NCBI GenBank assembly: GCA_009363875.1
Contig: CM018697.1
Coordinates: 48,377,484 to 48,441,483, forward strand
Length of the DNA: 64,000 nt
Reading direction: 5' to 3'
Source of the DNA: Mikania micrantha
Taxonomy: Eukaryota > Streptophyta > Magnoliopsida > Asterales > Asteraceae
Shown: positions 10,554-21,479 of the stretch, in pieces
Numbering within the stretch: position 1 is the stretch's first letter
How the letters are laid out: the number at the start of each line of letters is the position of its first letter
Position numbers and translations under genes: made by a program
The notes under the pieces: model-generated
Told to the model about the DNA's origin: nothing
Seen by the model: only the letters and a program-made list of their open reading frames with translations
The model's database searches: none

Positions 10554-13340
10554 ATTGGTGCAACGAAGGCAAGGCATGATGCAAACATTGTCACTGGTAC
10601 GTTTCTTCCTAACAATCAATATAATTGCTAATATGGGGATAGATAAGAATTTTACCTCCCCAGTATGATCATTTTACTTGCATTATCTGCTACGTACTTA
10701 GATAAATGGGGTGCCTTAAATTTGTTAATGGTAACTTGATACAAGCTCCTGATCTTCTAGTACTTTCTGAAATGTGAGAACTTTTAAACTGACTAGGAAG
10801 TGTTACATAAAGGTATTATCAGATCTAGTTTCTCACCCTGTGACATACCTATTCTTTTTGTGAAAAAGAAGGATGGTTCATTCAGGATGTGTATTGACTA
10901 CAGGGAACTCAATAAACTGACAATCAAGAACCGTTATCCACTACCTCGTATCGATCATCTGTTTGATCAACTACAAGGTGCTACTTATTTTTCAAAAATC
11001 GATTTAAGATCTGGATATCATCAGTTACGTATTCATGATGATGACATTCCAAAAACTGCTTTTAGAACTCGATACGGACATTACGAATTTTTAGTGATGC
11101 CGTTTGGTTTAACAAATGCACCAGCAGTTTTCATGGATCTGATGAATCGAGTATGTAGACCTTATCTTGATAAATTTGTGATTGTGTTTATTGATGATAT
11201 TCTTATTTATTCTCGAAATCAACAAGAACATGTTCAACACTTGAAATTAATTCTAGAAATTGTGGCACGTGGAAAACTATATGCCAAGTTCTCCAAGTGT
11301 GAGTTCTGGTTACGAGAAGTTCAATTTCTTAGTCATGTAGTAAATCAAAACGGTATTCAAGTGGATCCCAGTAAGATTCAGGCGGTGAAACAATGGGAGA
11401 CACCACGAACCCCGACTGAAATACGCCAATTTTTGGAGTTGGCAGGTTATTATCGTCGGTTTATCAAGAACTTTTCAAAGATAGCCTTGCCACTGACTAC
11501 ATTGACACAGAAAAATCAACCGTTTATATGGAGTTCTCAACAGGAGGAGGCATTTCAACTGTTGAAACACAAACTCTGTAATGCACCTATCTTGGCACTA
11601 CCGGAAGGTACGGATAATTCACAGTATATTGTGATGCTTCACGTCAAGGTCTTGGGTGTGTTCTAATGCAGAAGGATAAGGTAATTGCTTACGCTTCTCG
11701 ACAACTGAAATTACATGAGAAGAATTATACCACACATGATCTAGAACTTGGTGCAGTAGTGTTTGCACTCAAGATTTGGAGACATTATCTATACGGAACT
11801 AGGTGTATTATATACACTGATCACAAAAGCCTCCAACACATTTTAGATCAGAAAATGTTGAATATGCGACAGAGGCGATGGGTTGAACTGTTGAACGATT
11901 ACGACTGTGAGATTCGTTATCACCCAGGCAAAGCAAATGTTGTAGCTGATGCTTTAAGTCGCAAGGAACAAGTCAAGCCTTTACGTGTGAAAGCGTTAGG
12001 TATGACTATTCAAACTAGTCTAATTCCTCAAATTAAAGAAGCTCAGCAACAAGCTTTACAAGCAACGAACTATTCTGCTGAGGGACTAAGAGGATTAGAT
12101 AAGAAACTCGATACCAAAGACGATGGACTGTTGTATTTCAAAGACCGAATGTGGGCTCCCCTATTCGGTAACTCTCGAACTATTATCTTGGATGAGGCGC
12201 ATAAATCCAGGTATTCTATTCATCCAGGTGCTGATAAAATGTATAAAGATCTTAAAAACTTTTACTGGTGGCCTGGAATGAAGAAACACATAGCTGAATA
12301 CGTGGATCGATGTTTAACATGTCTCAAAGTTAAGGCTAAACATCAACGACCTTCTGGGTTATTGCAACAACCTGAGATTCCCATGTGGAAATGGGATCAG
12401 ATCTCTATGGATTTCATTACTAAATTACCCAGAACATCACGTAATCATGACTCTATATGGGTTATCGTTGATCGCCTTACGAAATCTGCGCATTTCTTAC
12501 CCATCCGAGAAGACTATTCTATGGATCGACTCGCTAAACTCTATGTTAATGAGATCGTGTCTCGACATGAAGTACCGATCTCTATCATTTCTGACAGGGA
12601 TAGTCGATTTATGTCTCGATTTTGGCAAACTCTTCAGAATGCTCTGGGCACGCAAATCAATATGAGCACAGCTTATCATCCACAAACTGACGGACAGACT
12701 GAACAAACAAATCAAACTCTTGAAGACATGCTCAGAAGCTGTGTGATTGATTTTGGAGGTAGCTGGGATGTTCATCTTCCACTTGTTGAATTCTCATACA
12801 ATAACAGCTACCATACCAGTATTCAATGCGCTCCATTTGAAGCACTTTATGGACGCAAATGTAGATCACCTATCTGTTGGTCAGAAGTAGGTGAGAATCA
12901 AATCATAGGCCCAGAATTCATTCAGGAAACAACTGATAAGATCGCACTCGTTCAGGAACGAATCAAAGCTGCTCGCGATCGTCAAAAGAGTTATGCTGAT
13001 AATCGCCGTAGACCACTCGAATTTCAAGTAGGTGATCGAGTAATGTTGAAAGTGTCACCTTGGAAAGGCATTTTCAGATTTGGAAAGAGAGGTAAACTTT
13101 CACCAAGATTTGTAGGGCCATTTAAAATTCTTGAACGAATTGGACCAGTAGCTTACAGACTTGAGTTACCTCTTGAACTCAGTAATATTCATGATGTCTT
13201 TCATGTATCCAATCTGAAGAAGTGCTTAACTGATGAATCATTGATCGTACCTCTAGAAGAGATTCATGTTAATGAAAAACTTCAGTTCAGTGAAGAACCA
13301 GTAGAGGTAATGGATCGAGAAACGAAAGTGTTAAAACGTA
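10554..13340 (+). pseudogene. pol: Damaged pol of E: protease lost, RT, RNase H, integrase
   Basis: After the gag stop, the protease region (about 10560-10800) is scrambled and several hundred bases shorter than in N; no DTGA motif remains. From about 10812 RT is well preserved (IDYRELNK, SKIDLRSGYHQL, FIDDILIYS). One base is missing near 11625 at the start of RNase H, moving the frame; the second open part (11666-13340) holds TDHKSLQ, HHCC integrase, ISDRDSRF and the DDE Glu region (GQTEQT). The frame is cut at 13340 inside the chromodomain by insertion of C. The domain resumes at 31634. Nucleotide sequence is about 97-98% like N by eye. Confidence 0.9.
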
Positions 13341-13943
13341 TGTTAGTGCACTTTCTGTGTGAAGCTGCATTTAATGTGAACCTAGCTTGTTGTATATGAA
13401 CTTGTCGTTTGTTGTATATGATTAGAAGATCAAAAGACAAAAGGTTCGGCTAAGGTTTGGTTAAGGTTCGACGAACCTATGTTTATGTTGTTGTATAGGT
13501 TTGTCTAACGAACCAATTGGTTCGGCTGGCGAACCTTGTCTGGCGAACCTAATGGTTCATAGGTTCGGCTATGGAGGTTCGTGAGAGGTTCGATGCTTAC
13601 ATGTTTTATAGGTTTGGGAGGCAAACCTTTTGGCAAACCTTTTGAAACATATATATAAAGGAAAGGTGGTGGACTTGGAATAAGTAGAAAGAGCTCACAA
13701 TTCATGCACAAAAAGTCAAATTCTCTCTCAAGCTCAAGATCAAGACTCTCTTCATCTTTGTTTCTTTTGATCATTCAAGTGTTGTATATTCACGTTTATT
13801 GTTTGTAAACACTTGGATATCAATGAAGAATTCAGATTTGTGATCTATTACATTGTCATTGTTGATTCAAATCTAGTTATAAACGGATTCCGCACGTTTA
13901 TGATCGAATCGTAGAATTTCGTGATCGATTCTTCAAACCTACA
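13341..13943 (+). repeat. 5' LTR of C
   Basis: TGTTAGTGCA...CTTCAAACCTACA. Contains many GGTTCG and CGAACC motifs in both orientations (13442-13590) and a TATA box, TATATATAAA at 13650-13659, which places the transcript start near 13680. Confidence 0.95.
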
Positions 13944-13944
13944 G

Positions 13945-13956
13945 TGGTATCAGAGC
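13945..13956 (+). promoter_or_regulatory. Primer binding site of C
   Basis: TGGTATCAGAGC, complementary to the 3' end of initiator tRNA-Met, starts one base after the LTR. Confidence 0.93.
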
Positions 13957-14224
13957 GTTAGGCTCGATTCTACGACTATTTGGACATCAATCTCAAGTAA
14001 TTTGATCAGAAAATTCATCATCTTGGAGGTGTTCTTGAAGTTCTTCACGTTTTTGTCAACAAAAAGTCAGATCTGCGAAAAATTATCAAGTTTTTGCAAG
14101 TTTTGATCCGATAGAAAGATGCGCCTCGAAAAAACGAAAATTTTGACTACTCATAGGCCTTCTAACTCCAAAAAATGAAGATTCTAGAGCCATTTTTGTG
14201 AAGATCAGATCTGTTCGTTCGATC

Positions 14225-14515
14225 AGACGAATTGACAAACCTTTGACGAATCTGATAGCCGAACCTGTCCAGGTTCATCCAAGGTTCGTGAAACGTCCAG
14301 GTTCGTCAGACGAACCTTTGACGAATCTGATAGCAGAACCTGTCCAGATTCATCCAAGGTTCGTGAAACGTCCAGATTCGTCCATAAGGTTCGTGAAACG
14401 TCCAGATTCGTACATAAGGTTCGTGGGAGTGTCCAGATTCATCCAAAGGTTCGTGGGAGTGTCCAGATTCATTCATAGGTTCGTCAGAACGTCCAGGTTC
14501 GCGAGAAATTGACTA
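14225..14515 (+). repeat. Degenerate tandem repeat in leader of C
   Basis: About seven units of roughly 30-45 bases, built from AGGTTCGTGAAACGTCCAG and variants (GGTTCGTGGGAGTGTCCAG). The GGTTCG core is the same word repeated in the LTR. An open frame across it is only a by-product of the repeat. Confidence 0.8.
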
Positions 14516-14848
14516 TTTCACGAGAAATTGCGAGAAATTGACCTAGATTCACGAGATTTTGGTTGGGGTTCGCGAGATTTTGATCCTTATACATTATAAA
14601 GGGTTCGTGAGCTTCCAAGACTGATAAGGTTCGTGAAAAGGGTTCGTGGCCTATTTTTAAAGGTTAAAAAGCTTCATTTGAGCCAAAAAGACACATTTTT
14701 AAAAGTTCAAGTAAACTTTGTTTACCTATTTTGGGCCTTCCAGATCATTTGGGATAGGTTTCAAGACCTAATACGGACGTTAAGACGAGGTTTTAGCTGT
14801 TTTGTTTTGAGAGGTTAAACTTTGATGTTCTGAACATAAAAGTTAAAT

Positions 14849-15761
14849 ATGACATACAAGAACTGGAACGTGGAATGGTTGGCTAACAATGGACTTGTGT
14901 TGGACAATTTGGACAATTATCCGAACTGGAGATCCACATTCGAAACGTTTATTACCAAAGCGGATGATAATTATCAGAAGTTATTGTACCAACAATACAA
15001 GAAACCATGTTTGAAACTGAATGAAGATCAAATGTCTGAATTTAATCAAGAAAGAGAATTGTGTGAATTGTTTTCAGTGATCATTTCTGAAGATATTAAG
15101 AAAACTGATTTTGAACAAATGCCACATTCATGTGCAAAGTGGAGTTTGTTACAACTTGCATATAACAATCATGTTGCAAAGAAGATCAATGATGCTTATG
15201 ATCGTCTTTTACCACTTATGCAAGAATTGAAATATTTTAAGTTTGATATCACTGATGGGCAAATCGTTGAGAAGTTTACGCAATTCTTACCTTGTCGATG
15301 GAGTGATTTTGTTGAAAGAATGAAGGAAACTGAAATCATTCATCATGTCAAATTAATGAACTTCAAAGATGTTGTTGACAAAATGGAATCGGAAATAAGG
15401 AGAACCGGAAAATGGATTGTAAAAATTGTTGATTTCTCATGGATTGATGAACAAAGAAACATGTTAAAGGCTACTTTGAGTGTTGAGAAAGATAAAGAAG
15501 ATGTTGATGGAAAAACGGAAGATGATCTGAAAACTGAAGATTGTATTGAGACAAGTGTGAATTTGAAGATTGAAAGTAGTGATGAAGAAAAGAGTGAGGA
15601 TTCTTCATTGTCAGAATCTGATAAAGCAATTGAACCTGAAATGCCTGAAGATAGCAAACAGGTGAAGGAAGTTGTAGAAGAGAGATGTAAGGTAACTGAA
15701 GATACACATATTCTTGATGATTCTGATATCACAAGTGAGATGAAAAGTCTGAAGATGACGT
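14849..15761 (+). CDS. gag: Gag of C, N-terminal part (interrupted by B)
   Basis: About 304 residues starting MTYKNWNVEWLANNG, the first good ATG after the leader. The head (residues 1-190) has the spacing of a Copia-type Gag/UBN2 domain: YPNWRSTFE, a W/L-rich central helix region and a CRWSDFVERMKE segment. Residues 200-300 are very acidic. B is inserted at 15762. The two halves are in different frames (the codon starts at the second base of the target copy on the left and at the first base on the right). A frameshift therefore existed in addition to the insertion, unless the protein is made by frameshifting. No pol follows. Likely role: capsid formation for a non-autonomous element. Family assignment is moderate. 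Confidence 0.75.
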
Positions 15762-16950
15762 TGTCACACCCCCAATTTTCAACTAACGGAATCACACCGT
15801 TTGGGAACGTGACAAACCAGGATCTCAGATCATTAGACATAACGAAGACCTCTATATGAATTTCAAAACATACTTTGGTCTTTAAAACATGACATCAGAG
15901 TTTTCAAGGTTTTGCGGAAGCGTTTTAAAACCAGTAACATTTGAAAAATGTAAATTACAATACAAAATCTCAATTGTCATAATTCAAATACTAAAATGTA
16001 AAGTCATGCATGCGACTCGATCTCCTAGTCCATGCCTGCTTTATGATGTCCTTAGCGTCCTGAGAAAACATGTAAATCAAGTGTCAACCCAAATGGTTGG
16101 TGCATAACACAGGTTTAATCATTTCACAATGTTCAAAACAGCAGTTTGAATATCAAGTTTGTAGATAACATAATCACACATGCACAGTCATGATAGCTAG
16201 TCATATAAGCTATTTACACAAGTGGTCGACACCGAAGCTGACGAGTTGCCATGCTATAGCATGTTTTTGCCTTAACACTATTGTCTAGCACGAACAATAG
16301 CAAAATGTGTTGTTTGGTCAGTCAAACACCTGCGTAGATCCCATCTACCAAGTGAGGTTTGTCAAACCCAATAGATCTATCTTCAACTACCACGCTTTGC
16401 ACTCCGGCAAATTAAACGGTTCGAAAGAGAAGGCGTTGTAATGCTAAGTTTGCACTTAATGTAAACAGATAACTCATGCAAGTGATATGTATCTAAAAGA
16501 GTTTGTTGCACATGTTTTCTCTCCCCAAAACAGTTAAAATAAGAAGGGGCCGTGTACGCACCTTTGTTTTTAGCAGAATGATCAAGTATGTGTAAATTCG
16601 CGTAGAAATCCTCTACGAAGAATCTGTGATTTAAACAATAACCTATTGTTATTCGAATAATCGTTTTGTGCTTAAAATCACATACGTATCAACATACGTA
16701 TGTTAAATTTGCTAAAGTTGTGCATACGAAAGTACGCGTGCCATTGAAATCATTTAAATAAAATCACCTTTGATTTTATTTAATTAAACGTAATTATACG
16801 CGATTTCGTGTTCGGATTAAAATATGGATTTTATCATCCTAACACGTTCGTATTCTAGTTACGGTTCCAACGCAACTTGAACGGACTTAATCGGAGTTCG
16901 TATGAGAAAGATATTTCAAAAATACTAAAATGAATTAAAAACTCAAAAAC

Positions 16951-17020
16951 TGGTGGAACCCGGATTCGAACCCGCGACCACTCCCTCACAACACACCCAT
17001 TCTACCACTCCGGCCCGCTA
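16951..17020 (-). other. tRNA-like B-box segment in LTR of B
   Basis: On the minus strand GGTTCGAATCC (16972-16962) fits the pol III B-box exactly and is followed by GGGTTCCACCA, like a T arm and acceptor end. No matching 5' acceptor strand is present, so this is not a functional tRNA. The second LTR has it at 26171-26181. Confidence 0.55.
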
Positions 17021-18360
17021 GGGTATCGCACAAGGATTCCAGAATAAATTGTTTTAAGTACTCAACAAACCGGTTTCTCTTTTGATATTATAGCCGAAGC
17101 ATTCAATCCCCAATTGACCACGAATTCGAATCCTATCAAACCTAAAACAATAGGGCTTTTGTTACTAGGATTCAATCGAGTCTATCCCTAATTTTAATTC
17201 AAAAACTAAGCATCATAACTCAATGAATCTGATCTTAACATGTTCGAAATTTGAGTTCTCAAACCCGAACTCTAATCCGTTCGATTAACTGATATTAATC
17301 TGCAAATTCCTAGGGTTTTTAATGACACCATGATTTCGAAACTATCAGTGTTCATTAATTTCATTTTCAGATTCCATTGTAGTGAAATCCCCAACCCGTT
17401 TTCCCCTCAAGAACCCTAGAATCGAATACCACCAATTCGTATTTGCCTGATGAAATTGACATGACAGTAACCTTAGTCGAACTCCTCTGAACCTATCCAT
17501 GCTGTTTAATTTGAATATCAAACTCATTTTCATGGAAACCCCCAAAACCGTTTTGTCTAAGAACCCTAGTAATCAAAGTCTATCAATTCGTTGGTATTAC
17601 TTTCAATTGATATGGGGATTTCGTTTAATAAATGTTTCCGAAGCTTCATGTATGGTTTAATTTGATTCTATAACCGTTTAACTCGAAAACCCCAAATGTG
17701 TTTTCACTTAGAACCCTAGTAATCGGACATGTATAATTCGAAACTAGAATCAGAAATTGACTTAGAATTAATCTTAGTCGGCAGGTTTAGAAGGTTTAGG
17801 AGTGAAAACTTACTTGTTTTAGAGTCTAATTGAACGAGTTAGTCTTGAGAGTTGATGTTCGGCCCCTCCACGATCAAGTTTCTTTCCCCCAGCTTCTCAG
17901 ATCAAATTGTTGTGTGAGAAGGACTCTAAAGATACCGATTAGATGGTCTGGAGTTTCAATTTCTTGATTTATAACCCAATGATGCGAATTTGATAATAAT
18001 ACCAAACGGTTTCGAAATGTAACCATAATGGAAGTTTAATTCTATCAATTAATGAACGAATAACGTATGGTTGTTGTTACTAATCATAAATGTGATGATT
18101 ATAACAGATTAATTTCGATTTTTACTGCCTAATGATTCGAATTCCATTTCAACTTGATAAGCCCATTCGAATTTTGACTTTTATAGTCAAAATTGATAAT
18201 TAAAACATTACTTCTTATAATCAAAGTGTCTTATAACCTAATTTTATTTTATTCTAACCCTTGTACTTTGATTTCCCTTGATTTCTTGCCATAACATCAT
18301 ATTTCGATTACAAAGTTACACTAACAATCCCGAATTATCACTAATCGGTTAATTTGGAAA

Positions 18361-18740
18361 ACCATTGGGCTAAATTAATCCATTTGGCTTCTCAAATACC
18401 ATTGGGCCTCACTGGGCCTTCCTGGGCCTACCTTGGCTTTCCCTAGGCCTACCTTGATTTACATTGGGCCTTACTTGAATTTATAGGGCCTTATTGGGCT
18501 TCTCTTGGCTTATTGGGCCTACATTGGCTCTGTTGGGCCTACATAAACTTTGTTGGGCCTAATTGATCTTATTGAGTCTTCCTTGACCTTACTGGATCTT
18601 CTTTGGCTTTACTGGGCCTTCATTGGTCTTGTTGGGCCTTGATTGGCCTTATTGGGCCTTGATTGTCCTTGTTGGGCCTTCACTAGCCTTATTGGGCCTT
18701 GATTGGCCTTATTGGGCCTTGATTGTCTTTGTTGGGCCTG
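18361..18740 (-). promoter_or_regulatory. GGCCCA (site II-like) array in LTR of B
   Basis: About 17 copies of GGCCCA/AGCCCA on the element's sense strand, about 50-430 bases from the LTR start, mostly as GGCCCAATA. The last units form a longer tandem repeat. GGCCCA/TGGGCC is the plant site II element bound by TCP factors, so this could be an enhancer in U3. The copy in the other LTR is at 27575-27954. Confidence 0.7.
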
Positions 18741-18793
18741 TGATAGCACCAACTCCCGTTAACAAGGTTAGTGTGAAAAGTCGGATTGTCACA

Positions 18794-19614
18794 TCATCCC
18801 CTTGTTGAAGGAATTTTCGTCCCGAAAATTAACAAGTGTTAAGAGTAGTTAGGAAACTACTTACGAGTTTAAATCGTACGTGTTAGTGTGATTTGATCAT
18901 TCTGTGTGCTTGTGTGTAATCACAACTCAATTGTGATCTTTCAATGTAACTGTTTTGCGTGTACACTAGTTAGTTCACCTAACTGTGACTTGTTTGATAT
19001 ACTGTGTTGTGTAACCTCACACATAGTGAGTGTCTGAAACTGGTTGTACTATGCAACCCCGCACATAGCAAAGTGTATGTAACCAATGTACTATGCAACC
19101 CCGCACATAGTAAAATGTATGTAACCAATCGTGTATGTACTACCATAACATGTAACATATGAAATGTAGCACATAAAACATATAAATTGTAATGTAGCAC
19201 AAATATTTGTAACAAAATCAATAAAGTGTTTGTATACTGTACTATGTAATCTCACACATAGCAAATGTTTGAATGTAGTCGACAAAATAGAAACTTCCAA
19301 ACTTCATGCGTACCTGTAAATTCACGATTACATGGGCCCCTGTACTCGTCAATTTACCTTACACAATTATTCTGGTTCCTTCTATTTGTAGTACTACTAT
19401 TGTTTAATCGCCCATGATTGTACCACCATGAAATGTAGTACATTGTTTGAAATCAATCACGTATGTACTAATATAAAATGTTTGTGTTTGTATCCTGCAA
19501 AGCTGGTGTTCAGCCCAGTTGTTTATACTAACTTCAATATAATGTGTTCGTGCTTACAGTTAGAGTGTGAAATATCACATCATCCCCTTGTTGAAGGAAA
19601 TTTCGTCCCGAAAT
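18794..19614 (-). other. 3' untranslated region of B with duplicated polypurine tract
   Basis: The functional tract (sense CAAGGGGATGA) is at 18794-18804 beside the LTR. A second copy lies at 19580-19590. Each is accompanied by a palindrome: 18812-18830 (AATTTTCG-TCC-CGAAAATT) and 19598-19616 (AAATTTCG-TCC-CGAAATTT). Between them (19010-19270) are imperfect repeats of a CACATAG-containing unit. No protein gene is seen. Confidence 0.7.
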
Positions 19615-19875
19615 TTAACGTGCATTCTTAATGTTTGTTGTTGTTTTGAATAAGTGGGGATACTTTCTCATCATTCGGTCTTCCCTTTTCCATGTGAATT
19701 CAGGACTCCGTCTTGAATTCCATCGTACTTTGACTATTGGAATCTTGCTTTGTTTGAGTTGTTTGACCTCTCGGTCCATGATTTCAGATGGTTCTCCAAA
19801 GAATCGTAACTGTTCATCTACTTGTACTTCTTCCCGAGGTACAATCAATGTCATATCAGAAAGACATTTCTTCAA
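19615..19875 (-). pseudogene. Chromodomain end of B pol
   Basis: C-terminal part of the integrase: a Tekay-type chromodomain with IPIVKVRWNSRRSPEFTWKRED and a YPHLF end, followed by a short tail. In chromoviruses this domain directs integration by contact with chromatin. It is separated from the upstream integrase core by frame breaks, so in B it would not be attached to an integrase. Confidence 0.85.
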
Positions 19876-20477
19876 ATTCGATACGTGAAAGACATCATGA
19901 ACTCCACTGAGTTCATCCGGTAGTTTGAGTTGATACGCAACCGAACCAATCCTTTTCAGGATCTCAAAAGGTCCTACGTATCATGTCTCCTACTTGAAAT
20001 TCCAACGGTTTATGGTGTTTGTCAGCGTAACTCTTTTGTCGATCCCGAACTGCCGCCATACTGTTCTGGATTTGTAAGAGAATTCCACCAATGGTAACTG
20101 GTTTTCCCAGCTATCATTAAAGTCAATTACACATGCCCACAACATATCTTCGAGTGTCTGAATCGTACGTTCACTCTGACCGTCTGTTTATGGGTGATAT
20201 GTTGTATTCTTGCCTAAACAAGTTCCCAAGGACTTATGGAGTAATTTCCAAAAGTTGGAAGCAAATCGGGCATTCCGATCTGATATGATAGAGATTGGCA
20301 CGCCATGCCGTGCTACCACTTCTTTGATGTAGATGCGAGTCAGCTTCTCCATCTATCAGTTTCCTTGATTGCTAAGGAGTGTGCAGATTCCGTTAATCGA
20401 TCGACAATTACCCATATCGTATCACAACCACTCGGTGTACGGGGTAATTTAGTAATGAAATCCATCGAAATCTGTTC
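19876..20477 (-). pseudogene. Broken integrase core of B
   Basis: Reverse-strand sequence matches the integrase core and C-terminal region of N in all three frames in turn (for example the GDRV and YHPQTDGQTER coding regions), so it has several indels. It lies beyond the TGG-to-TGA stop at 20478-20480 and cannot be translated as one protein. Confidence 0.75.
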
Positions 20478-21479
20478 TCACTCCCACATCGGTATCTCTG
20501 TTTGTTGCAGTAAACCAGATGGCTTCTGGTATTCAACTTTGACTTTCGAACGAGCCAAACATTTGCTAACGTACCTAGCAATATCAGCTTTCATGTGAGG
20601 CCACCAATACAGTGCCTTCAAGTCGTGGTACATCTTGTCTGATCCCGGATGGACTGAATATCTGGACTTGTGCGCTTCGTCCATCACGAGTTCCCTTAAA
20701 CCTCCATACAAAGGTATCCACATTCGGTTAGTGAAATAACGAATTCCATCATCATTCGTATTCAACTGTTCTTCCATTCCCCGTAAAGATTCCTGTACCA
20801 AGTTTTCCTTTTTCAAGGCCTCGATCTGAGCACTGTGTACTTTGTCAGGTAAATCAGTATGTATCGTCATCATAAGTGCACGAACCCGTCTTGTTCCCGT
20901 TGTATCTTTTCTGCTCAAAGCATCGGCTACGACATTAGCCTTTCCCGGGTGATACTTAATCGCACACTCATAATCGTTCAACAATTCAACCCATCGTCGT
21001 TGCCTCATGTTAAGCTCCTTCTGATCCAAGATATGTTGCAAACTCTTATGATCAGTATAAATAGTACACTTAGTTCCATATAAATAATGCCTCCAAATCT
21101 TCAAAGCAAACACCACTGCTCCTAACTCCAAGTCATGAGTAGTGTAATTCTTTTCGTGTGTTCTTAATTGTCTGGAAGCATAAGCGATCACTTTATCCCG
21201 TTGCATCAACACACATCCTAAACCCTGTCCAGATGCGTCACAATACACCGCAAAGTCTTCCATTCCTTCCGGTAAGGACAGAATCGGTGCGCTGCAAAGC
21301 TTCTGTTTCAATAACTGGAATGCAGCCTCCTGTTTATCCGTCCAGTTATACTTTGTTCCCTTGTGCGTCAGAGCTGTAAGTGGTTGAGCGATCTTTGAGA
21401 AACCCTCAATGAATCGTCGATGATAACCCGCCAAACCAAGGAACTGTCGTACCTCGGTAGGGTCTTTGGTGCTTCCCAA
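20478..21479 (-). pseudogene. RT end, RNase H and integrase zinc domain of B
   Basis: 333-residue open segment: RT thumb (VRQFLGLAGYHRRF), RNase H (YCDASGQGLG at about residue 89, TDHKSLQ, VVADALSRK) and the integrase HHCC region (HKSRYSVHPGSDKMY). The last zinc-binding pair reads CLAR instead of CLTC/CLNC, so one Cys is replaced by Arg. The frame ends at MWE-stop where relatives have MWKWE, a TGG-to-TGA change. It overlaps the upstream pol segment in another frame. Confidence 0.88.

Larger units (their letters stand above)
15762..18793 (-). repeat. 3' LTR of B
   Basis: In element orientation it starts at 18793. It carries the GGCCCA array (18361-18740), a tRNA-like B-box (16962-16972), a donor-like GTGCGT at 16561-16560, a CAACC/GGTTG hairpin (16085-16099) and an acceptor-like TTTTCTCAG ending at 16060, giving a possible 502-base intron. 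Confidence 0.95.

Noticed and set aside
14198..14512. 104-codon Arg/Phe-rich frame in the leader of C
   Set aside because: Product of the tandem repeat; no start context or homologue and not kept in D.
16951..17020. Complete tRNA gene in the LTR of B
   Set aside because: B-box and acceptor-like end are present, but no matching 5' acceptor strand or proper D arm, so only a tRNA-like fragment is reported.
18623..18808. Open frame MVLLGLDWPYWALIVLVGP, repeated at 27837
   Set aside because: It is a translation of the GGGCC tandem repeat in the LTR of B, on the strand opposite to the element, and not a membrane protein.
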